From contig NC_016458.1 of the NCBI RefSeq assembly GCF_000226115.1, positions 1,116,001 to 1,180,000 on the forward strand: 64,000 bases of DNA, in the 5' to 3' direction. The DNA is from Thermothielavioides terrestris NRRL 8126. Its lineage: Eukaryota; Ascomycota; Sordariomycetes; Sordariales; Chaetomiaceae. How positions within the stretch are numbered: position 1 is the first letter of the stretch; the number at the start of each line of letters is the position of its first letter. The translations under genes and the position numbers were made by a program. Shown here piece after piece: positions 36,197 through 46,634 of the stretch. Under the pieces are notes generated by a model that was not told the DNA's origin, did no database searches, and worked only from the letters and a program-made list of their open reading frames with translations.

Positions 36197-37094
36197 ATGG
36201 CCGACATCACCGACCAACACGACCAAACCTCGCCCACCGAGCTCGATGAAGCGCATTCGGTTGGCAATGGCAACCCTGCCGTCGGCGAGAGTCGCGGCAT
36301 CAAGCGCGCCCGCCCTAGCGCTGCGGACGACGACGATGACGACGACGAGAAGGCCGGCCGTGAGCGCCGCAAGATTGAGATCAAGTTCATCAGCGACAAG
36401 TCGCGTCGCCACATCACCTTCTCCAAGCGCAAGGCCGGTATCATGAAGAAGGTTAGTGTTGCTTCAACAATCCCATCCGAAGTTGCTTTGCCACCCGGAT
36501 GGAGCCCCGACTGGTCGCGTCGGAACACCCTTCGCGCCTGCATACCAGTGTTTGGATGGGAGAACCGCGTTGCTGACCCCGCCTTTGCGCGCCAGGCCTA
36601 CGAGTTGTCGGTCTTGACTGGAACCCAAGTTCTGCTCCTTGTCGTGTCGGAAACCGGCCTTGTCTACACCTTCACCACCCCGAAGCTGCAACCTCTCGTC
36701 ACCAAGGCCGAGGGCAAGAACTTGATTCAGGTAGGACGATCCCGACTGTTCCTTTCCCGACGCGAGGCCTTCTCTCGCATCGCATGCAATCGCGCACCGC
36801 CCGACTGACGCGCGAGTTTAGGCTTGCTTGAACGCGCCCGAGCCACCCGCCGGTGACAACGGCGTGGACGATGCCAACGCGGTCGAATCTCCCGAAGAGC
36901 CCACTAGTGCCCACCTTCCCCCTCAACCGACTCGTCCCGGGATGCCCCAGGGTCACATGCCTCCCGGCTACATGCCCAATGTCGGGATGGACCCCCAGCA
37001 AGCGCTTGCATACTCGAATTACGTCCAACAGTCGCGGGGCAACCAGTACATCCCCCCGTCTAGCCTCCAGCAGCATGCAGGTCACCAGCCTTGA
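36197..37094 (+). CDS. mcm1: Mcm1, SRF-type MADS-box transcription factor
   Basis: Exons 36197-36451, 36596-36730 and 36822-37094 encode 220 aa, as for Neurospora MCM1. Introns are 144 nt (GTTAGT, branch TGCTGAC) and 91 nt (GTAGGA, branch GACTGAC). An acidic run (seven Asp, residues 44-50) precedes the MADS box at about 56-112: R-R-K-I-E-I-K-F, R-R-H-I-T-F-S-K-R-K-A-G-I-M-K-K, then A-Y-E-L-S-V-L-T-G-T-Q-V-L-L-L-V-V-S-E-T. The SAM-like extension follows, and a Pro/Gln/Met-rich tail. The start is the Met in gaaaaaATGG. Mcm1 works with partners such as alpha1-type mating factors and STE12, governing mating, development and cell-cycle genes. Intron 1 splits the MADS box after M-K-K and keeps the frame without a stop. 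Confidence 0.97.
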
Positions 37095-39879
37095 GCCCTC
37101 TCTCCTCCCCCTGTCGGCTCTCATCATGACTTCAGCCCGTGCGCCCAAAATACCCAATCGATACTCTAATGCATTTGTGAATCGTCATATTTCGGTCGAC
37201 ATGTTTGGGGCGGCCTCGGCACGTTAACGAGGCGCGCTCTGGTCCGGCGTTTATTGGGGGGATGTATGCTGCTCATTCCATCTTCTTTACAAATTCTTGG
37301 GCCGTCTATCTCAGCTTCCACTCTTATCTGCATCGCCTCATTCTTCTGGTCCCCCGGCGCGGAAGTCGATGGTCAGGTACGGATTGTGCTCTTGATCCAG
37401 CGCAGCTGGATTGGGGTCCTACCTTGCTGCGCCTCAAATGGGCGGTGGGTTGTTTATATCCCTTGTTGTGTTCGTCAGGGTGAAGGCTGGAGCTGGAGGC
37501 TGCAGTGAAACTTCGTCTGAGCACTCGGATCAGGAGGGTTCGTAGCGCTTGGCTTTAGACGGCACTTTTTCTAGCGCGCCTTCCGCGGGTGTGCGAGAGG
37601 CCTGCGTGCTGGAATTGTTGCTTGGCGGCTGTCCAGTTTGTGGTAGCGGGATGAAGTCAACGATCCACGAAGAATTCATACCACGGACTTGGGGGGCGTT
37701 GCGGAGCTAGCCGAGATGGGGAATGAAATAATATTGACAGTTTGGCGACCGTTCCTTTTCTCTCTCTCAATCCTCCTGAACTGCTCTGTTCTCGACAGCA
37801 CTGTCATCATCTCGCCATCCCGCATCCAAAGCTCTCCGCGAGCACTACTATGCCCAACGTCGATCTCCCACACCGTCCCGCCCTTACTCAGTCTTCAGTA
37901 TTTTGTAGTCCCGCTCTTTCTCGCTCATCCTCGTCCTGACCCCTGCCTGACCCTGTAAGTCCTGGAAGTCATTCTCAAACCCAAACAAATGAAGGAGACT
38001 CGTGGGCTGTTGACTCATCCTGCCGCAGACGCCATGTCCCGGCTTCGATTGGGCTTGGTTGGGCTGGCTGACGTTGTCTCATCACCGGCTGTTAGTGCGG
38101 CCCCTTCCTGTCACTGAGCTTCGCTTACATGACCGGCCGTCTTGTGTACTCGAAGTCGTCTTGAATTTGCGTCTGGTCTTGGGACTCCATTTGGCTCCCA
38201 TCCTTTGGGCGGTTGATCTTCGTTGTTACTTTGACTTTCTGCTCTTACGAGGAACAGTAAACAGGGCGAAGGGGTGGTTTCGAAGGGAGAAGAAGGGGGA
38301 AGTGGACGGGGAAAGAGCGTAAACGGGTAGAATGTGTTTGTGGCATCGCTGCTGAGCTGCCGGTTGACCGGTGGAGGTTGGTCTGTGGCATCTCAGGTCC
38401 TGTGTTGGTCTCGGTAAACACAAACTGGCAAAGTTTGAGGGAGTGACGGGCGGTTTTGAAGGGAGGAGGACTGTGTAGACCTGTTATTATGTGCTTACCA
38501 TATATCCACCATCCGCTGCCGAAAAGGGGAACGATCCAGTTCTTCTATATAGGTTGGCCCGCTCTGGCCCCGGCGGGCCGGGTGGTGGGAACTTGAATGC
38601 AGTGTATTTTAGCCTACGCACCTCGATCAGGCACCACCACCGTCCCGGGCTGCCGGGACCGATGGGCGATTTAAGCTTATTCGGCTCGATACGACTTGAG
38701 TTTGAGGAAGCGACCAAGGAAAGATATATGAGACAGGCATGGGGCAGGGGCTGATCAGTCCAACCATCAATCGCAGCTCTGACTTTCAGTCCTGGGTTTC
38801 TATTCAGCGTTTTGAAGACGCGCGCATCGCGAGGAATGGCGGTTGGTATCAATTGCGCACACAACATAATGCTAAGTCTACATATGGACTCCCGAGACGC
38901 TGATCGAGTCCTGCTAGCTATGCGAGTGCGAACGGGGTGTGTGGTTGAGCCTCGGGCCTGCAGGAGTTGCTTCTTTATCTCCCACACATGTGGCTGTCTC
39001 TGAGACAGGTCGAAAGGAGAGGCTGAATCACGAGCAGGGCCTTCCGAGTTTCAATCGCGAAAGGGCTAGGAAGGACATGTCTCTGGCCGAGTATCAGAAT
39101 GGCTCAATCAGTGATGGGAGGATAAATCCCACCATTGCAAGGTGCCCGCGATTGTCAGGGCAAAGGCTGACCGTCGAAAGGCTGCAGCCAAAACAAGGAC
39201 TCAGGAATGTTGCTCTGGTTACGGTAAACCGTTCCCCGGTGTAAGGGAGGGGGAGGGCGGATTGCTCTTGATATGGATCACGCAGAGCATGTTATCACTG
39301 AACATGCCTTTTTTGCTGTCCAGTCGCGCCTTGAGCCTGGGATCCAGGGGACTACCTGAGTTATCCCATCTTCCGGGCGTGAAGCCCGATGATTCCGGCG
39401 TCCGGCCCGGCGGGCGTGGATAAGAGCGACGGAGTCGGGTCCCGGTCGGGGACGGGTCCGGATGCGGAAGTCCGGCCGAGAGCAGGGCTTGGCAGCGCAC
39501 GTGGGGAACCTGGTCTTGGCTGCGCGGGTTTGAGCAAGTTTCTGCACTAGCGCTTGTTGGTGTGGCAGAAGTACCGGTACCTCCTGCCATCTCAGGCACT
39601 AACCGAACTCCAACAGACAGAACTGCTGGACCCTCAAGATGGTCGTTCAACCTGAAAAGTCTACTTGCGGGAAGAAGGAACGAGATTTCCTTCATCGAAA
39701 CGTAATCGAAGCGGCTGGTTCAGGCATCGCGCCAGCTTCAATACCAACCAAGATAACCCTGGAAAATCTGTACATACCCATACCGTGAACTCCTGATCCC
39801 GTCGTCGCATCATTAACTTCAACCCAACGCCATGCCGCAAAGAGATCAACGCCGAATTCAAGCCGTTCGTTGAGCGCAT
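37095..39879. other. 2.8-kb convergent intergenic region (mcm1 / ctr)
   Basis: Facing 3' UTRs and spacer. No frame has coding character. Short GC-rich palindromic stretches occur near 38560-38580 and 38640-38665. I see no gene. Confidence 0.55.
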
Positions 39880-40548
39880 TCAATGTGGTTCGGCAATCAG
39901 GACGAACCTCCCTACAAGAAGGCTCCCGAGAAACGTGCCGCCGAGTATTGAGAGGAAATAGCCGACATTCATGGTCATGACACCCAACATTCTGCAGCCA
40001 CCAGTTAGCCTCCGTTGTCCCTGCGTCATGGACGACGACAAATTCCAAAAGACAATCACTCACAGCAGATATCCCACGCCCGCGATCAAGGTATCGATCA
40101 GCGCGCGAACCGGATCGACCGTCAGCCTCCAGGGGCGGGCCCGGGTAGTGCGCCGCCTCACGACCAGCACGTTCTCCTCGACGCCGTTCTCGCTCAGCAC
40201 GGCGGTGGCGCTCTTGGCCAGCGAGTCGCGGCTGAGCGACTCGGCCAGCGGCGCCTTGCCGTTGACGACGACGTAGCGGCGGTCGAGCTCGCGGTCGAGC
40301 CAGCGCGCCTCCTGCCACGCCTTGAGCGCCAGCAGGCCGCGGAAGACAACGGCCAGGGCGATCAGGAAGATGCACGTGCCCGCGTACGCGCCGGTGCTGG
40401 CGGGCGTCCACCGCGCCGAGTACAACGGGCTGGTCGTCGTGCTCTGGAAGACGCCCATCATCGTCATGCCGCCGCTAGATGAGGAGCCATTGCTGCTGCT
40501 GCTGCTGCTGCTGCTGTCGCTGCTGCCCATGTCCATGCCCATGTCCAT
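39880..40548 (-). CDS. Ctr-family copper transporter
   Basis: Exons 40548-40064 and 39991-39880 encode 198 aa. The 72-nt intron (GTGAGT, branch GGCTAAC, acceptor TGCAG) falls inside TM2. The extracellular N-terminus is Met-rich (M-D-M-G-M-D-M-G, then M-T-M-M) and otherwise nearly all Ser/Gly. TM1 is about 53-73 (A-G-T-C-I-F-L-I-A-L-A-V-V-F). A cytosolic loop of about 70 residues follows. TM2 carries the copper-gating M-x3-M (M-L-G-V-M), and TM3 the G-x3-G packing motif (G-G-T-F-L-G-S-L-L-V-G). These three helices and the Met motifs define Ctr, a trimer importing Cu(I) at the plasma membrane or releasing it from the vacuole. The short N-terminus fits the Ctr3/Ctr2 side better than Ctr1; I cannot choose between them. 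No C-terminal Cys-x-Cys is seen. Confidence 0.9.
40483..40517. repeat. CTG/CAG trinucleotide repeat in the ctr N-terminus
   Basis: About ten GCT/CTG units on the plus strand, read as AGC on the minus strand, encode the poly-Ser run of the copper transporter, so length changes would alter its extracellular part in frame. Confidence 0.75.
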
Positions 40549-43500
40549 GGTGGCGGGTGTGATTGTGCCGATTTGTATCGGCGTTGAACTCGTAACGGAA
40601 CGTTGGCGTGTGCGAGGATGTTTCGAGATCGACCGGGCGTCGGTTGGACGTCGCCGGTTTTCTATGATAACGTGGCGGAGCACAAGTGCTACCCCTTTCA
40701 CTGAGGTGGCTTTTGTGTTCCCGTTCGTGCGGTTCAGACGAGATGCAACTGCCGTTTAGCCGCTGTGTGGAGGTGGTTCGAGACCTTCGGCTCAAAAGTC
40801 AACAATCAAACGACTGAACTCAAAGAATAGTGCCCTGTGGTCGTCTCCCGAGTGCGCCGAATTTAAGTCTGGAATACAGATGGAAGAGGCGGCGATAAAT
40901 GGAGTTTGCTGCCATGGTGAGTCTTTAAGGAACCTGAACTCGTGCCACGCCTGGACTGAACCATGCTGTGTCTCAAGAATCCGAGGAAACTTGCTCAAAT
41001 GCGTGCAACAAGGAACGGGTCAGGCCCGGGCCGGCGTAGAGGTATCCACTTGTCGCCGAGTGCTCCTTCCCCACCTCACCAGTCTGTACCCGAGCGCGGG
41101 TAATGGAGGTACTGGTACCCGGCGCCTGTCCGACACTAACGTCAACTCTCCAACACTACCATGTCCCAGCCATTTTCCGACATTCTCTGCGTCAGCAATT
41201 TGCTCGTCGGTTGCGTCTTCGATGTCAGGACTCCGGTGATCAGGGGCAGGCTCCTGGAGCACCTTTGCCTGCCCTCGTCTTCAAGAGGCCAAGCTCAGGT
41301 AGTCAGCGGCTACTGGATCCAGGCGGAAGGGACGGATGGGAAGGCCAGGACCGAAGCCAAGCGGGTCTGTCTGGTCCTACTAACGAAGCGATGATGAGCG
41401 TTAACTAGAGGTAAGAAAAGCGCGGGTCTGGCTGCTGGCTGGGCGTACGAATTAGGGGATCCTTAGGTATTGCTTTGGTGCCGCCCGTAGTAGGGGCTTT
41501 TGGGCACTCGCTCGGATTGGCAACGAAGGCCAAGCCCACAACCAGACGCGGTGATCGCGCTCTGCCAGCAAACGCGCCAGGCTGCCTGCAGGACTGCGTC
41601 ACCTCGTGCCGGGCTCAAGGACGCACCGGCGGTGACATTCCCGGGTGCAGGGTTTCATTGTTGTGTTATATTGCGACGGTTGGACCCGCATACGACAGCA
41701 CCGCACCGGTGCCTGCCGGCCGCGAGCCTATTTCGACGTCAGGCCCCGGCGCCGATCCATCTTGCGACCGCGGGCGCCGTGACCGCTTCTGGCGACTTGT
41801 TTGATGATGTCTCTTGGCTGGCTGGCTGCCCTGTGCTCGCACGGAGAAAATCTAACCCTTGATCAGCGCCGTCACAGGGCTTGAGGGTATCAACATGGGT
41901 GTTGCGCTTCGGTCGGTTATCATCATCAAAGAGGATATAAATATCGCATAAACACGGGCCAATCCCATCCCGAGCCATTCTGGGGGTGAGAAAGGAGCAG
42001 GTGATGCGATCACGCCCGTTTCCCAAAGCTTCTCTCGTGGAACAGAACCCTGTCTCTCTCGCGTGGTGGCTGGATGCAAAGGTCAGCGGCGTTGTGTCTA
42101 AGCCTTATCTGGCTCATGGCTTGAGTTTGCACGAGTTATGCAGTACTCCCTATATCAGGAAATTTCGCGCCAGGTCCAGAAATGCGTGTCGGAAGGCAAC
42201 AAACACATGCCTCGGATTGTACATCCACACACAACAGCCTTTGGCTGAGTGGGTTGAAGCGATAAGTCGTGTCTGACGTGGACTCAGGGGCAAGTCAGGG
42301 GCAGCCTCGTGCTTGGCCCAACGCAACTCGAGGATTAGCGCCAGCCAAGCTCAACGTGGAAGGATGGAAGGACCCGATGCACCTTCTGAGTGACACCCTC
42401 GCGGGAACGGCTCCAACGAACGTGAGGTTCCAGTCTCGAGCAGGTTTGGTGATGCAGCTTGGCTTGCACTAATTGGCACTTCCCGGTCAAGTCAAGGCCC
42501 GTATCCATCCGGCATAACGTTATGCGTGGACACACGACCAGGGGCTGTCCATTCAATGGAGCTTGTGTGAGCATCACCGCCCAACTACGCTGACTAGTTA
42601 ACGTTACCCCCAAGCGCCTTCTCATCAGCATCTAGTGTACCTCTGCTTGCGGCGAAGGGGCCGAGGCTCTGTGCTTGGTGCTCGGAGCTCGAGATTCAAG
42701 AAGCTTTGGTGCCGTACAGGGGTGAACTTGCTCAAGGCCGCCTTCAAGACAGTCTCGATCAGTGCCATGAGGAGCCAAGATGCGCGGTTCTTGTCACCAT
42801 GTGACGGCCACATGTAAGCAGTGCTCCGGCTCAGTCTTGGCGAGTGTGTTGCAGACATGAGGTGCGCCCCATCGGCGGGATCCCCACTGTGCGGCGATTC
42901 TCGCTGGTTGGCTTGAAGACTTGAAGGCTTGATGGCTTGCTTGGTGCGCTTTCCTGATCCGGGTGAGCTGAGCTGCACGGCGCAAGGACGCCATGCCCAC
43001 GCGCCCACGAGGGACCCTGCACGTTGGTCCCCTCCTCAACCCCCTTCCTCCGCCTGAAGCCGGTGCCGCTGGCCAAACCTTCGGGGTCGCCGAATTCCTG
43101 CGCCGTGGGCAGGCATTCCGACTCCCCCTCGACGGTCCACCACACCGTCCCGTCTGTCAGCCGTTCTTCACCGACATTCATTGATCTAACCTCCAGTCAC
43201 GGCATGGTGCGTAGCCAGCCGTGCCGAAGAAGATCGCCGGAGGTCGGATTCGCACGGAGGTCCTTCTTACCCGAGCCAGAGTTCTTCCTCGTCTAGCGTC
43301 ACCGCCTTCCCCCTGCCGAACCATGACGAGACCGTGCAGCTGCGCATGATAACAAGTTCCTCGACCCACGCTGCCGTAGTATACACTAGACGGTGCCCTC
43401 CATGCGAAGGACGGAGACCGGCGAGGGAAAAGCCACAGAACCAGGGAAACCAGGGACGGAAGAAACCGCCAGCGGCAGAAACCGCCAGTCGCCCCCGCGA

Positions 43501-45044
43501 AACCGCCCCTGCCCCAATCACAAAGCCTTCCGGTCTGCCTTTACGGAATAACAAACTCGTTACATCAAGAACATCACCTCCCCTCCCGCAGGTGTGCGGC
43601 GGGATACTAGTGCTTGGCCCGGCTGGGCTTGCCCAGTGGTGCTGAGAGCATCCCAACCAACTAGTTACCCATCCCTCGACCTCCCAGTTGCGTCAATTCC
43701 CCCTCCCCCCTCCCCCCCCCCCCCCCCTCCCTGTGCTGATACCGAGTTATTATTCGGCTGTTGCTCGGGTGAGGGGGGGCCACTTCCATCGGCTCGGTGT
43801 GCGTCAGTCGAACCGACGTGGGGACGTGGGGAGGCACACCCGGCCCCATATCCGTAACTACTTGCAAGGTTGGGTAGTGCGGTGCGGATACGCAGTAGTT
43901 AGGTAGGTAGGGGGGAAGTGCAAGGGAAAGCAGGACGAATGTCGCGCTTTCGGAAACATTGCTGACCCAAAGTCTCCCCTGTCTCTCTCCCTCGAATCTT
44001 ATCTCACACAGCAACTGCACAGTTCCAGGTTGAATCACAGCCAGGTGGAACTAACTCCCCTCCTCCGAACGAGGGCCACACGGACATTACCTTGACAATC
44101 TTGGTGTTGACATCCAGGCCGCGGTCAGCCTGTATCATCATTTCTCAAGGAGCCGGGCTGAAAAATAGCCTAACCATGAGGCACACGAAACAGCGGCGCT
44201 CACCCATCCGTGGGGAAAACTTAACTCGTACACAGTCAGCTTAGATATGTGGTGTCTGTACATGGAAAACACCGAAGACGGACCACTACCTGGGGAGGAT
44301 TCTTGGCCTGAACCGAGCTTCCATTGCTGCGTTCACGTATCGTAACAACAATGCAGCGATGGTACCCTTGGAGTTCGGATATTCTGGGCTCATGACCCGC
44401 TTGTGCTATCAAGTATAAATCGCGTTGCCACATTCCCTTATATCGTGCCCCGAAATCTAAGCACCGAGAGTGATCAGAGCTGGACCACCGTTACCCCAAA
44501 GCCATCCCCAGACCCTCCTCCTAACCAAGGAGGGAAAACCAAGACCAAATGGTATCAAGGTAGAACAAACAACGAAAAGACTAACAGACTTTATCCCAGG
44601 AAAAGATATCCCTGCCTCAGGCTTGCTCCCCCTTTTTTGGTGTGGTCTGCATCCCTTGCCCTCCCAGATAACCGTCCTTCCCCTCGGCTGCCTTCAGCTG
44701 GCGCTCCACATCTAGATACCGAATGACCGACGCCGCGACCTGCCTGATGCTGCCTCAATGGTTTCTGCACACACAGAATGGTGCCTGAAATGATATATCG
44801 GACCAGACGAAGCGGGATGTCGCCATCCAACCCATTTCCTGCAAAGGTCTGGTCGGTATGATCCCGTCGGTGTATCGTGCGGTCCATTGCTCCTAGGCGA
44901 ATGACCATGTGTTTTCGTCGGGGACTACCAGCCCGCGGGTACGGTTTCCATGTGGCGTCCCATAGCATAGCATGGGGACCTGGGAGAAGGCGAGCTGCTC
45001 CAGTGCGGTTGTCTCGTTGACAACGAGCGCAAATAAAGCGATCC
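40549..45044. other. 4.5-kb gene desert between ctr and flbC
   Basis: This is the ctr promoter side plus the flbC 3' UTR. A TATA-like TATAAATA at 41936-41943 has no recognisable gene nearby. A run of 16 C lies at 43712-43727. A weak tRNA-like string near 43216-43262 was examined and rejected. No supported gene. Confidence 0.5.
43703..43727. repeat. Poly-C / C-rich low-complexity tract
   Basis: A C-rich stretch ends in 16 consecutive C. Homopolymers of this kind are prone to length error in assemblies. Confidence 0.85.
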
Positions 45045-46634
45045 TCACACTTCTCTCTCCGGTTCGCGGGGGCTGCCTTCTCTATCGCCGCCTGCGATAG
45101 CACCGCGATTGTGGGATGACCCGTCCTTGCTTCCCGCCGTAGCTCCGGTTATCTCTGAAGTCGTCGAGCCGCCGCATCCCTTGACGAGCCTATGACGCTA
45201 CAAACCGAATCAGCCACCTGTGGAGCATAAGTAGATCTCGACATTGCTTCGACGGCTCCCCCAACTCACCTTCAGCGCGTCTTTCCTCGAGAACCTCTTC
45301 TCGCAGTCGCTACATCCGAACGGCTTGACAGCCATATGTATTCGCTGGTGTCGCTTCAAGTCGTGGTTCCTATTAAAGGCTTGTGCGCACTCGTTACATT
45401 TGAACGGACGTTCGGACTGAGGTGGCGGGGCGCCAGAATGGTGGACGTAAAGATGATGCGGATGATGCGGAGCGAGCCCCGGGTGATGGCTGTAGCTGGG
45501 AAGCCCAGCCATGCCGCCAACCATGGCAAGGGGCGCACCCGGATGGTGCATGTTGCTCAGCACTGGGCCCGGGACCGGGCTATAAGAGGCGTAGGATGCC
45601 ATGGACGGCACCGGGTGGGCACGTCCACCAGAGAACTGCACCGGCGGGGCCATGGGCGGAATTGATGACGGCCCTCGAGGGACCGCGCTCGAGGCTGCCG
45701 TCGGCGAGACGGTGGTTGGCGAAGGCTGCGTCGCGGGCGACACGTACGAAGGAAACGGTTGCTGTTGCGGTGCTGACGATGGCGGATAGTAGTTGTTCGG
45801 TGTGGGCGGCTGGCGATAAGAGCTTCCCTCCTGGGTCGTACCGGTCCCTCCCCCTGGTGCATTCTGTGCCGACGCGGGTTGACGGGCAAGGCTCGTCGAG
45901 TGGTTGCCGAGAATGGGCTGCGCAAGCCCGGGCGGCTGGTTTCCGCTGTGGCCTTGGGTGCTGAGTGGCGACGCCAGACTCCCTCCTCCTCCGCCAGCAC
46001 CGGCGCCGGCTGAAACAGGGCTGGGGAATGCTTGCTGCTGTTCTTGGTATGACTGCGTCGCGGGTAGCGTTTCTCCGTTGGGCGCTGAGGACGCCGAGCG
46101 GCCGGGGAAGTGCTGGAGGGAAGGCGAGGAGGCCGATGGATACGGAGCCGGCGCTCGTGAGTATGTCTGCTGCGAGAGCGGGCCCGAGCTTGGATTCCCA
46201 GGATTGGAATTCGTGTACGTGTACGCTGAGGGTTGTGATAACCCTGGCGTCGGCCAAGAACCTGTCATGTGGCCCGAGTAGTAGAGCGGCTGGCCTCCCG
46301 GCTGGGACGACTGCGATCCGCTGCCGTGGGAGCCTGACGGGGGAAATCCGTCCGATACTGCTCCTGAGGGAGTCAGAATACTGGTGCTTGGGGCGCCCGG
46401 GGCGCTTGTGGTTTCTCTGGTGCTGGTGCTATTGGAGAAGGAGGGGACAGGGGTGGAAGAGTCAGAGAGAAACGGCGGCGGAGGACCAGCGCGTGTTAAA
46501 GAGGACGGCCGGCCCCCGAAGATCTTTTCACTTGCGCTGGTGGTCATGACCGTGGAAGCATAGCTGGGGTAGCGCGTACTATGTGTCTCCGGAAGTGGGA
46601 GTGGTCTCTGAGAGGCCACGCTCGAGGCTCCCAT
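45045..46634 (-). CDS. flbC: C2H2 zinc-finger transcription factor, FlbC type
   Basis: Exons 46634-45270 and 45197-45045 encode 505 aa. The 72-nt intron (GTGAGT...TTTGTAG) splits the second finger between D-A-L-K and R-H. The first 400 residues are disordered, rich in Ser, Pro, Gly and Gln, with Y-S/P-S-Y patches. Two C-terminal fingers follow: [23 protein letters not shown] at about 411-433, then F-G-C-S-D-C with [16 protein letters not shown] at about 439-463, the latter C2HC. The combination N-R-N-H-D-L-K-R-H plus L-V-K-G-C is the FlbC signature (flb-3 in Neurospora), a regulator of asexual development upstream of brlA in Aspergillus. The 42 residues after the fingers are hydrophilic and unrecognised. 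Other two-finger factors remain possible. Confidence 0.75.

Noticed and set aside
43216..43262. tRNA-like T-loop string on the minus strand (GTGCGAATCC before CTCCGGCG)
   Set aside because: The five bases on either side of the loop do not pair, no matching acceptor or D arm lies upstream, and no T terminator follows.
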